Assembly: GCA_018695085.1 (NCBI GenBank)
Contig: JABHOU010000307.1
Span: 1-8,494, forward strand
DNA length: 8,494 nt
Source: Opitutia bacterium
GTDB lineage: Bacteria; Verrucomicrobiota; Verrucomicrobiia; Opitutales; Seribacteraceae
Direction of reading: 5' to 3'
Shown here: in pieces, positions 1-6,676 of the stretch
Layout of the letters: every line of letters begins with the position of its first letter
Numbering within the stretch: position 1 is the stretch's first letter
The notes under the pieces: model-generated
Told to the model about the DNA's origin: nothing
Databases searched by the model: none
Seen by the model: the letters and a program-made list of their open reading frames with translations, nothing else
Position numbers and translations under genes: made by a program

Positions 1-2
1 AA

Positions 3-78
<76 letters not shown>

Positions 79-92
79 AAACAAGATAAATC

Positions 93-121
93 ATTATCTT
101 TTCAAAAGTGACTACGGTCAA
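93..121 (-). promoter_or_regulatory. sigma70-type promoter of the tRNA-Thr gene
   Basis: On the minus strand there is a -35 box TTGACC (121-116), a 17-bp spacer, and a -10 box GATAAT (98-93). The tRNA 5' end follows 14 bp after the -10 box. Both boxes differ from the sigma70 consensus by one base and the spacing is optimal. The -10 box lies inside a 7-bp inverted repeat, AAGATAA (83-89) with TTATCTT (94-100), separated by 4 nt. Confidence 0.75.
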
Positions 122-206
122 GTGTGTTCGATGGTCGGAAGTTCTTCAAAGGGAAACTCTTTCGTTGTGGAGATGAGTAAAGATTACTAATTTGGTGATT
201 TGCCAA

Positions 207-2051
207 ATGAGAATCCTGCATATCCTCTCTATCGCTTTATTCACTTGGAGCCTGTTCGGCGACTTGAAGGCGGCTGAAAAGCCAAATGTCTTGCTCATTG
301 TATGCGACGACCTCAACGATTACGTCGAGACCCTCGGAGGGCATCCTCAAGTAAAGACCCCGAACATCAAGAAGCTTATAGATAGCGGGGTTTCCTTCAC
401 CCAAGCTCATTGCAATATTCCCATTTGCAATCCCTCGCGGGCAAGTTTCGCGACTGGGATATACCCGCACACCTCTCAGCAGTTCGGATTCGAGGACTGG
501 GACAAGAACGAAATCCTCAAGAATTCGCGCACCATGATGGCTCATTTCTCGGCCAACGGTTACCACACCCTAGGCACCGGAAAAATCATGCACAACCGAG
601 ACCGTCAGGAATGGAACGAGTACGGACACCCATCCGACTACGGTCCATTCCTTTTCGACGGGAAGGACAAAATACCGCACCTTGGCGTTCCCAGGCCGTT
701 CCGTGACGACTTCGGGATTATAGACGGCACCTTCGGTCCACTGGAAAAAGTCTCGCACAAAAAGTCACCCGATACCGGAAAACCCTACTCGTGGCTGACC
801 GGTGGCTGGAAGAAACAACGCGAACTCAAGTACGAGTCGGAGAACGACCGAGACCCAACGGGCGATGAGTTGAACGCTCAATGGGCAGTCAAGCGATTGA
901 AAGAGCTTGCATCGGAAAAGAGTGACAAACCCTTCTTTATGGGAGTTGGATTCGTTCGTCCACACACGCCCTTGATCGTTCCCAAAAAGTACTTCGATCG
1001 CTTTCCACTCGAGTCAATCGAGTTGCCCGTCATCAAGAAGAATGACGACGAGGATACCTTCAAGAAAACCGTAACCTCGACAGAGGACGACCGCAGTGGA
1101 GACCGCGGAACAAAAATGTTTGACAGCCTGGTCGCCTCTTACAAGGGGGATCGCGGACTGGCCTTGAAAAAGTTCATTCAGGCGTATCTCGCAAGCGTGG
1201 CATCGGTGGACGACTTGATCGGAAACCTCTTGAACGCACTCGAAGATTCAGGCCTCAACAACAATACGATCATCGTCTTCACCAGCGACCATGGCTGGGG
1301 AATGGGCGAAAAGGACTATTTGTACAAAAACTCCCTTTGGCAAGAAAGCACCCGTGTGCCCTTTGTGTTACGGGCGCCGGGAGTTTCCAAGGTCGGCGGT
1401 TCCTGCGATCGACCGGTCTCCCTCGTCGACCTCTACCCCACCCTACTCGACCTTTGCGCCCTCCCGTCCAATACCATGAAGAACGACAAGGGACGCCCCC
1501 TGGACGGTTTCTCGCTCAAGCCTTTGCTGACCAATCCGGCGGAAGGGAAATGGGCCGGCCCCGACGAAGCCCTGACCACCCTTTACAAATGGGCCCGTTA
1601 CTACGACCCCGCCAAGCAAAACTATTCCTTGCGCTCAAACAACTGGCGCTACATCCGTTATGAAAACGGCAAGGAAGAACTTTATGCCGTAACGAAGGAT
1701 CCAAAAGAATGGGATAATCTCGCTCTTGATCCAAGCCATGAAAAAACGCTGAAAAAGTATCGTTCCAAACTGCTCGCCCGCATTCCCAAAAGCATACCCG
1801 AAAAACCAAAGAGCAACGAACAATGGAAAAACGATTACTTCAAGAAGAACCCAAAGGCAGACACGAACAAGGACGGGGATTTGTCTTGGCCCGAACTGAA
1901 CGCTCACAAGAAATTAATGAATGCTCCGAAGGACGCCGAATATTGGAAGAACCATTATTTCAAGAAAAACCCCAAGGCCGATGCCAACAAGGACGGCAAG
2001 CTTTCGTGGCCTGAATTTCACGAGCACAAGAAAAGCAAGCCTCGAAAATAG
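207..2051 (+). CDS. exported Cys-type sulfatase with tandem EF-hand loops (iduronate-2-sulfatase-like)
   Basis: Predicted to hydrolyse sulfate esters, probably on a sulfated polysaccharide, outside the cytoplasm. Start chosen at ATG 207 (614 aa): a signal peptide begins there (MRILHILSIALFTW, cleavage near KAA at 21-23) and GGTGAT (194-199) gives a ribosome-binding site 7 nt upstream. A TTG start at 192 is the alternative. Asp34-Asp35 (VCDDLND) fit the metal site. C74-N-P-S-R with T83-G84 is the sulfatase signature, whose cysteine is converted to formylglycine. SDHG at 360-363 supplies further metal and active-site residues. After the catalytic domain, two near-identical segments carry EF-hand loops, D552-E563 and D592-E603. 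The early CDDLNDY and IPICNPSRAS segments resemble iduronate-2-sulfatase-like members; the substrate is not determinable. No formylglycine-generating enzyme lies in the window. The hydrolase gene follows 112 bp downstream on the same strand. Confidence 0.93.
   Translation: MRILHILSIALFTWSLFGDLKAAEKPNVLLIVCDDLNDYVETLGGHPQVKTPNIKKLIDSGVSFTQAHCNIPICNPSRASFATGIYPHTSQQFGFEDWDKNEILKNSRTMMAHFSANGYHTLGTGKIMHNRDRQEWNEYGHPSDYGPFLFDGKDKIPHLGVPRPFRDDFGIIDGTFGPLEKVSHKKSPDTGKPYSWLTGGWKKQRELKYESENDRDPTGDELNAQWAVKRLKELASEKSDKPFFMGVGFVRPHTPLIVPKKYFDRFPLESIELPVIKKNDDEDTFKKTVTSTEDDRSGDRGTKMFDSLVASYKGDRGLALKKFIQAYLASVASVDDLIGNLLNALEDSGLNNNTIIVFTSDHGWGMGEKDYLYKNSLWQESTRVPFVLRAPGVSKVGGSCDRPVSLVDLYPTLLDLCALPSNTMKNDKGRPLDGFSLKPLLTNPAEGKWAGPDEALTTLYKWARYYDPAKQNYSLRSNNWRYIRYENGKEELYAVTKDPKEWDNLALDPSHEKTLKKYRSKLLARIPKSIPEKPKSNEQWKNDYFKKNPKADTNKDGDLSWPELNAHKKLMNAPKDAEYWKNHYFKKNPKADANKDGKLSWPEFHEHKKSKPRK
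1821..2030 (+). repeat. tandem 30-residue EF-hand repeat in the sulfatase C-terminus
   Basis: Two 90-bp units (1821-1910 and 1941-2030), with a 30-bp linker, encode the pattern W-K-N-x-Y-F-K-K-N-P-K-A-D-x-N-K-D-G-x-L-S-W-P-E. The 12-residue loops DTNKDGDLSWPE and DANKDGKLSWPE have canonical calcium ligands at loop positions 1, 3, 5 and 12, with Gly at 6. This is either an internal duplication or an appended calcium-binding module. Confidence 0.85.
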
Positions 2052-2130
2052 ACAACTTTGATTCAGGCGGAATTTGTTGAACTCCGGAAACAATTAAGAG
2101 TGAAGCCCAAGGTTAAGGTTTGCGGGCGAT

Positions 2131-2163
2131 ACAGGAGTTGCCATTCGTTTATAGGCAACTGAC
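2131..2163 (+). promoter_or_regulatory. hairpin between Shine-Dalgarno and start of the hydrolase gene
   Basis: AGTTGCC (2136-2142) and GGCAACT (2154-2160) form a perfect 7-bp stem with an 11-nt loop. It ends 3 nt before ATG 2164. The only good Shine-Dalgarno sequence, AGGAG (2133-2137), sits at the 5' foot of the stem and is too far from the ATG when unfolded. Folding would bring the two together, so the hairpin may tune translation. This is inferred from sequence only. Confidence 0.4.
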
Positions 2164-4467
2164 ATGAAATTACTTCAACGGACTCTCATGGGCCTTCTTC
2201 TTTTGGGATCTTCGTGCTCTTTTGCACTGGGCAAAGAGATTAAGAAAGAAGTTATTCCGGGAACTAAACCACTCACTCTCGAAGGCGATCTTGCCGAAAG
2301 AATGCTTGAAGGCGCCCATCGCTTCCTCGATCGCAAACTGACCGAAACCTTAGTCCGTCGATCAAATCATTGGGAAAAGGGTTTATCTTCGCCGAAAAAC
2401 AAGGAAGCTTTCTTAGACGACAATCGACTGGAACTTGCTCGCATTTTAGGGATAACGGAAAAAAGAGTTCCCTTCGAAGCTCCTTCGCTAACGGCAACCA
2501 CCTCACGGACGGCCAAGGTAGCTACAGGTTCGGGCTACGAGATTTTTGCTGTACGCTGGCCGGTTTTGAAGGGAGTTTTCGGGGAAGGCTTGCTACTACG
2601 ACCTACAGGGCGAAAGCCTGTTGCAAACGTCATCGCGATACCCGACGCCGATCAATGCCCGGAAGATTTTGCAGGACTGACGACAAAAATCGCGCCATCC
2701 GGTCAATTTGCGCGAAGGCTGGTCGAGAGTGGTTGCCAAGTGGTCGTGCCCGCGCTCGTCGGGAGAAATGTTCGAGTCCAAAGCGAGAGACGCAAGGGCA
2801 TAAAAATAAGCGACAGGGAATTCCTGCATCGTTCGGCTTTTCTCATGGGGAGAACCTTGCAGGGATTCGAAATCCAAAAAGTACTTGCTTTGGTGGATTG
2901 GTTCGAGAGGGAAAAGGAAAATAGGATTGGCCTGATCGGTTGGGGCGAAGGGGGGATGCTCGCCTTGCAGGCTGGGGTGCTCGACACACGCGTCGATGCC
3001 GTCTGCGTGTCGGGACAATTCGGGCCACGCGAAGGCATGTGGCGTGAACCACTGGAGCGAAACCTGTTCGGATTCCTCAATCATTTCGGGGACGCCGAGC
3101 TGGCAAATTTATTGGTCGACAGAGCTTTGGTAGTGGAAGCAGCCAAGGGTCCGGAAGTGGTCATCAATTCCACCGGCGCGGCTCCGGGCAGGTTAATCAC
3201 GCCCACCCTCGCTGATGTCCGCGATGAGTTTTCCAGAGCGAAAACTTTGGGAAGTTCAACCAAATCAGATTTCAGCTTATTTACCAGCGGGGACAATGGG
3301 AAAGGATCTCCGGGAGAGAGCCAAGCTCTGTTGAAATTCTTGCAGTCGCTTTCCCCCGATGGACGTTTACCCAAGCGGGAAAAGACCCAAAAAACGGCAA
3401 GCGCCCTACCCGACTCGAAAGCTCGCGAGGAACGAGCCTTCCGCGGGATCGCCTCTTACGTTCAAGAACTTGTTGAAAAATCTCACCTTGTCCGAACGAG
3501 CGGCTTTCAGCCCAACCTCTCGTCTCTCGTCGCCTACGCCAATAGCACGGTTTCCCATCGTCGACGTTTCGAGGAGGAAGTCATTGGACGTTTCGAAGAG
3601 GATTTGCTCCCTCTCTCCCCTCGTTCCCGAAAAATATACGATGAGGCAAAATGGACGGGGCACGAAGTCGTTCTCGATACGTACCCCGAGCTCTTCGCCT
3701 ATGGTGTCCTCCTCGTGCCGAAAAACGTTCAGCCAGGCGAGCGGCGTCCCGTGGTTGTATGCCAACATGGTCTGGAAGGCCGCCCAAAAGACGTGATCGA
3801 GGGCGATCATCGAGCCTATCACGATTTCGCAGCCAAGCTCTGCGAGAAAGGCTACGTCGTCTTCGCACCCCAGAATCCGTACCTGATGGGAGACAAGTTT
3901 CGTTCCCTCCAAAGGAAGGCCAACCCGATGGGAAAGACACTCTTCTCACTCATCGTGGCCCAGCATCGACAAATCGTTCGATGGCTCGGCGAACTCCCCT
4001 TCGCGGACCCAAAGCGAATCGCATTCTACGGACTTTCCTACGGAGGTAAAACCGCCATGCGCGTTCCCGCTCTCGTGGACGGATATTGTCTCTCGATTTG
4101 TTCGGCCGACTTCAACGACTGGATACGCAAAACCGGTTCCACGCGCCCCGGTGACGACCGATACAGCTACCCCTTCACGAGCGAGTATGAAATCTTCGAA
4201 TTCAACTTGGGTCACACCTTCAACTATGCGGAAATGGCGGCTCTAATCGCCCCGCGACCCTTCATGGTCGAACGGGGTCACTTCGACGGTGTGGCCCCCG
4301 ACGAGTGGGTCGCCGCCGAGCACTCGAAGATTCGCCGACTTTACACCCGGCTAAAGATTCCCGACAGGACCGAAATCGAATGGTTCCTAGGTCCCCACAC
4401 CATAAACGGCCAAGGCACCTTTCGCTTCCTCGACAAGTGGCTCGGTTGGCCGCCCAAAGGAAAGTAA
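2164..4467 (+). CDS. exported tandem alpha/beta hydrolase (acetyl xylan esterase/dienelactone hydrolase-like), first domain degenerate
   Basis: A 767-aa exported protein with a signal peptide at about residues 1-23. It carries two alpha/beta-hydrolase-like halves. In the C-terminal half (about 470-767) the nucleophile elbow is G623-L-S625-Y-G-G. Asp708 (ERGHFDG) and His745 (LGPHT) are the probable remaining triad members. In the N-terminal half the equivalent elbow is G259-W-G261-E-G-G, with glycine in place of the serine, so that domain is probably non-catalytic and may bind substrate or stabilise the fold. Similar large secreted esterases are common in PVC bacteria, often near sulfatases. 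Removal of acetyl or other acyl groups from polysaccharides is the likely role, by inference from context and family. It follows the sulfatase by 112 bp on the same strand, and its 3' end is partly duplicated at 7921-7977. The start is ATG 2164, as no closer in-frame alternative preserves the signal peptide. Confidence 0.85.
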   Translation: MKLLQRTLMGLLLLGSSCSFALGKEIKKEVIPGTKPLTLEGDLAERMLEGAHRFLDRKLTETLVRRSNHWEKGLSSPKNKEAFLDDNRLELARILGITEKRVPFEAPSLTATTSRTAKVATGSGYEIFAVRWPVLKGVFGEGLLLRPTGRKPVANVIAIPDADQCPEDFAGLTTKIAPSGQFARRLVESGCQVVVPALVGRNVRVQSERRKGIKISDREFLHRSAFLMGRTLQGFEIQKVLALVDWFEREKENRIGLIGWGEGGMLALQAGVLDTRVDAVCVSGQFGPREGMWREPLERNLFGFLNHFGDAELANLLVDRALVVEAAKGPEVVINSTGAAPGRLITPTLADVRDEFSRAKTLGSSTKSDFSLFTSGDNGKGSPGESQALLKFLQSLSPDGRLPKREKTQKTASALPDSKAREERAFRGIASYVQELVEKSHLVRTSGFQPNLSSLVAYANSTVSHRRRFEEEVIGRFEEDLLPLSPRSRKIYDEAKWTGHEVVLDTYPELFAYGVLLVPKNVQPGERRPVVVCQHGLEGRPKDVIEGDHRAYHDFAAKLCEKGYVVFAPQNPYLMGDKFRSLQRKANPMGKTLFSLIVAQHRQIVRWLGELPFADPKRIAFYGLSYGGKTAMRVPALVDGYCLSICSADFNDWIRKTGSTRPGDDRYSYPFTSEYEIFEFNLGHTFNYAEMAALIAPRPFMVERGHFDGVAPDEWVAAEHSKIRRLYTRLKIPDRTEIEWFLGPHTINGQGTFRFLDKWLGWPPKGK

Positions 4468-4475
4468 ACCTAGTT

Positions 4476-4515
4476 CTCCAATGCCAGTGGGTTTTCAGGT
4501 CAAGCAGGAGTTTTG
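4476..4515 (-). repeat. repeat B, copy 1 (short)
   Basis: The plus-strand core CCAGTGGGTTTTCAGGTCAA matches the 5647-5719 copy with one mismatch (CCAGCGGG...) and then diverges. It lies 8 bp after the hydrolase stop and 39 bp beyond the minus-strand membrane pseudogene, so it marks the left edge of the array. No function is recognised. Confidence 0.7.
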
Positions 4516-4554
4516 TACGGCAACCGCTTCATGGAGACGGGGCGGTGGGTAGCG

Positions 4555-4968
4555 TTAATCAAAGACTGTGAAGCCGTCCCATGTTGCAAAAAAGGTGACA
4601 AACAGCACCGTAGCGAAAAAGCACAATGCCAGAAGGCCAGCTGTCATCAGATTTTTTAAAAACGTCTTTTGGCGTGCCGATTGGCAACTTGGATGTCCTT
4701 CTTCATCGACTTTGAGCGGGCTTTTCCATGGACCATACGATTTGTAGTGAATTAGCCCGACGACAATCATGCCATAAGACAGCAAAACTGTGACCTTTCA
4801 ACCCAAGAGCAAATGCCGTCGCCACCAATGCGCCTCCAAGTGGGTCAAAATCCATTCGTCAACGAATATACCGACTCCGATGGTATCCGAAAACAACAAT
4901 ATGACGATTATCACTCCGACGAAAGTGTAGGCGGGTGCAATCTTTACATCCTCGTAACTGATAACCAC
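4555..4968 (-). pseudogene. small multi-pass membrane protein gene interrupted by an in-frame TGA
   Basis: Minus-strand frame open from GTG 4968 (VVISYEDVKIAPAYTFVGVI...) for 56 codons to TGA at 4800-4798, then open in the same frame for 80 codons to TAA 4557-4555. Both halves are hydrophobic in the way membrane proteins are: VGVIIVILLF at about residues 18-27, TVLLSYGMIVVGLIHY just after the stop, and LMTAGLLALCFFATVLFVTFF near the C-terminus. The simplest reading is one protein of about 137 residues with a nonsense mutation, for example TGG to TGA. Alternatives are two small genes (the second could start at TTG 4785), or a different true start upstream. I do not recognise the family. The probable 5' end touches repeat A, and repeat B follows the 3' end. 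Confidence 0.5.
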
Positions 4969-5051
4969 AACCCTACTCCCCGCTCCCCCTCGGTCAACCC
5001 ATCAATGCATTCGCACCAAACGTTGAGATGGGGTTTATTTTGATCTTGAGG
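4969..5051 (-). repeat. repeat A, copy 1 (83 bp)
   Basis: Matches 7833-7915 in the same orientation. The first 51 bp (4969-5019) are identical and 6 of the remaining 32 differ, giving 77/83 overall. It is non-coding as far as can be seen. It lies between the zinc-ribbon gene and the membrane pseudogene and ends exactly where the latter's open frame could start. On the minus strand it contains G-rich tracts and TTGACC. Confidence 0.9.
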
Positions 5052-5097
5052 GTGGGGAGGGTGTCGGTTCGGAAGGCTGGAATTGGCAGGAGCAGTC

Positions 5098-5475
5098 CTA
5101 TCCTGATGGACGCGGTTCACCACACTGAGTGCAACATTCTATATTCCATAAAATGCCTTCCCCGCATTGTCTGCATTTAACCAAGTAATTCCTATCCTCG
5201 CGATTGGCATCAACACCACCTTGGGCATTTCTCCCAAACAGAAAATACGCTAGGAAATATAGGGCGGAACCGAATGGGAAGAAGAATACCATAACGCAAA
5301 TCCAGGAAACCTTACCTACTAATGCCGTAGGATAGTTGGTTAGGCACCTTGCCGTGAATCCAAGCAGAGCTAGGGCTACGATGCCGACAACAATTAAAAT
5401 TATCGCAGCAATTCCAAGTAACCAACCCCAAAACCCATCAGGAATATTTATCGGTGAATATGCAATCAACTCCAT
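5098..5475 (-). CDS. two-helix membrane protein with C-terminal zinc ribbon
   Basis: A 125-aa protein from ATG 5475 (a TTG two codons upstream would give 127 aa). AGAGTGA, 7 nt before the ATG, is a weak ribosome-binding site. Residues about 15-40 (WGWLLGIAAIILIVVGIVAL) and 56-80 (VSWICVMVFFFPFGSALYFL) are membrane segments. The second has a W...P.G..Y pattern reminiscent of the PLDc_N helical hairpin found in many small membrane proteins, a weak resemblance. The C-terminus has a four-cysteine zinc ribbon, C101-x-x-C104 and C115-x-x-C118, with an extra Cys114. The ribbon probably lies in the cytoplasm, but no substrate or partner is evident. It sits in the minus-strand array between a decayed lipoprotein remnant and repeat A. 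The segment appears richer in A+T than the enzyme genes to the left. Confidence 0.72.
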   Translation of the reverse strand: MELIAYSPINIPDGFWGWLLGIAAIILIVVGIVALALLGFTARCLTNYPTALVGKVSWICVMVFFFPFGSALYFLAYFLFGRNAQGGVDANREDRNYLVKCRQCGEGILWNIECCTQCGEPRPSG

Positions 5476-5499
5476 TAGCAAATCACTCTGAAATTATCG

Positions 5500-5642
5500 T
5501 TAATCGTCAACTGGATGAAAGGGGATTGTATCTGTTTCCCCGATTAAACGCCACTCCGCTCAAGTTGCAGAGTTTCAGCCAAGTCACCTCCACACCCAAC
5601 CATCAGCAGGGCGACGAACGTAGCGGCAAGTAACTTCTTCAT
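5500..5642 (-). pseudogene. decayed 5' remnant of a YwqK/MORN-type lipoprotein gene
   Basis: ATG 5642 opens a 32-codon frame ending at TAA 5546-5544. It begins MKKLLAATFVALLMVGCGGD, which matches MKKLLTAMFVALLMVGCGED of the intact gene at 7759 at 17 of 20 positions, lipobox cysteine included. The DNA of the signal-peptide region is also nearly identical. After LQLERSG the reading appears to shift frame: 5550-5500 encodes RLIGETDTIPF, resembling the pre-repeat linker of this family, and then stops. No MORN repeats follow. The 70-bp leader found upstream of both intact paralogues is missing, and repeat B abuts the start instead. GGAAGG lies just before the ATG, so a 32-aa micro-lipoprotein could still be made, though decay is the simpler reading. 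Confidence 0.7.
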
Positions 5643-5646
5643 CCTT

Positions 5647-5719
5647 CCATCCAATACCAGCGGGTTTTCAGGTCAAGCGAGGGTTTCGGAAGCATCGGGA
5701 CGCCTTCGAGCAGCTTTAG
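5647..5719 (-). repeat. repeat B, copy 2 (full length)
   Basis: Closely matches 6600-6674, with shared blocks TCCATCCAATA, GGTCAAGCGAGGGTTT, ATCGGGACGCCTT and GCAGCTTTAG. It overlaps the stop codon of the paralogue at 5716-6528 and reaches to 4 bp from the lipoprotein remnant's ATG. On the minus strand one frame reads KLLEGVPMLPKPSLDLKTRW, and copy 3 gives KLPKGVPILPKPSLDPKWRR with several synonymous differences. It may therefore descend from a coding 3' end, although a 1-nt indel separates the copies further on. Confidence 0.85.
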
Positions 5720-6528
5720 TCTTCGACTATTTCGCCGTCCTTGTAGGTGTGTTCCGACTTCTTCTGCCCGTTCTCGTACCACCCCGTCGAAAGCCCGTCC
5801 TGCTTGCCGTCCTTAAAGTTCCATTCGTACTCCTTCTGCCCGTTCTTGTACCAATGAGTCCAAAGACCGTCAGGCTTGCCGTCCTTGTAGGTTTTGCGAA
5901 ACGATTCCGTTCCGACTTCGTTGTAGAAAACCGCAACCCCATTTCCGTTCACTAGGTTTGTATGAGGACACTTCTCACCCCCGATTCTCCAAGCCAAGGC
6001 AGTCATTATATTTCCTTCTTTGTATTCAGCCAATAGCTTGATCTGCCCATTAGCCCACCATTGCTTCACCCATCCCGTGTAAGGTGTTTGCTCTTTAGAG
6101 GTATACCAACGTTCATTCTGCTTCTCGCCTCTCGCTTGAAGTTTCTTGATATTAATCGCTGTCTCGACCCGAGAACGGATTTCAGGATCGTTCATGGCAA
6201 TGTTTGCATCCTTGAGCGCCTCTGCTCCTGCAAAATACAGAAACATTATTCCCATAATGCCCGTCATACTTCTCAAGCATTTAAACGCTATTGGGCTTTC
6301 TCTTTTTTTTACTGTGCCACTTTCCGTACCAATCACTCCTGAATGTTCAGCTTGGTAACCTTTCCAAAAACAGAAAAATGCCGCATTAAGCAAAAATGCG
6401 GTGAACCAATTTGTTAGCTTTGTTACCACTATGAAAAGAACGATCAATACTAAAAATATAACCTTCTTCTTGGTGAAAAAGGGATCGCGCTTCCATTTAA
6501 CGGAACCATCTGCAAGTAACTTCTTCAT
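5716..6528 (-). CDS. membrane-anchored YwqK/MORN_2-repeat protein, chimeric N-terminus
   Basis: A 270-aa protein. Residues 1-22 are polar and basic; about 23-55 and 88-105 are membrane segments. The soluble part has a linker (113-150) aligning with the lipoprotein encoded at 7759-6677 (shared QTPYTGW). It then has one degenerate repeat (WWANGQIKLLAEYKEG), a KCPHTNLVNGNGV module (187-199), and two good MORN_2-type repeats with the WYxNGQK signature (214-265). Such repeats occur in proteins annotated as YwqK-family antitoxin components, but no toxin partner is visible here, so that role is not supported. The leader and first 17 coding bases match the lipoprotein paralogues, and the sequence then switches to an unrelated membrane domain. 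The start has no classical Shine-Dalgarno and is fixed by leader alignment with the gene at 7759. Its membrane-domain segment appears A+T-rich. Confidence 0.8.
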   Translation of the reverse strand: MKKLLADGSVKWKRDPFFTKKKVIFLVLIVLFIVVTKLTNWFTAFLLNAAFFCFWKGYQAEHSGVIGTESGTVKKRESPIAFKCLRSMTGIMGIMFLYFAGAEALKDANIAMNDPEIRSRVETAINIKKLQARGEKQNERWYTSKEQTPYTGWVKQWWANGQIKLLAEYKEGNIMTALAWRIGGEKCPHTNLVNGNGVAVFYNEVGTESFRKTYKDGKPDGLWTHWYKNGQKEYEWNFKDGKQDGLSTGWYENGQKKSEHTYKDGEIVED

Positions 6529-6595
6529 TTCGTTATTGTAGAGCCTTGCGAATGATTCGCCTATTACAAGTTTCCGCTAATTTTATAACGGGCAT
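6523..6595 (-). promoter_or_regulatory. conserved 5' leader, copy 1
   Basis: The 73 bp upstream of and including ATG 6528 match 7754-7826 at 68 positions. The core holds GCGAATCATTCGC, a 6-bp inverted repeat around one base, nested in a wider TTGTA...TACAA pair. There is no classical Shine-Dalgarno. No confident -35/-10 pair is seen; GTTATA, 17 bp, TAATAG is a weak possibility. It probably includes a promoter, a structured 5' UTR, or both. Confidence 0.65.
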
Positions 6596-6599
6596 GACC

Positions 6600-6674
6600 T
6601 CCATCCAATACTCGCCGCCATTTTGGGTCAAGCGAGGGTTTTGGAAGTATCGGGACGCCTTTGGGCAGCTTTAG
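6600..6674 (-). repeat. repeat B, copy 3 (full length)
   Basis: The same unit as 5647-5719, with the conserved GGTCAAGCGAGGGTTTT core and CAGCTTTAG end. It fills the gap between the stop codon of the YwqK-FliL gene and the leader of the next paralogue. Confidence 0.85.
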
Positions 6675-6676
6675 AT

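Noticed and set aside
192..206. Upstream TTG/GTG starts for the sulfatase
   Set aside because: They add five residues before a well-formed signal peptide and would consume the GGTGAT ribosome-binding site; ATG 207 is the better start.
2596..3084. Long minus-strand open frames inside the hydrolase gene
   Set aside because: They lie opposite a well-supported enzyme gene and show no recognisable domain, signal or start context; antisense shadows.
4813..5043. Plus-strand frame opposite the membrane pseudogene
   Set aside because: Its product is polar low-complexity sequence and part of it covers repeat A, whereas the minus strand gives coherent membrane helices.
5727..5942. Arg/Thr-rich minus-strand frame in the MORN-repeat region
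   Set aside because: It is the out-of-frame reading of the repeated NGQK/KDGK codons, so its repetitiveness is inherited from the true gene.
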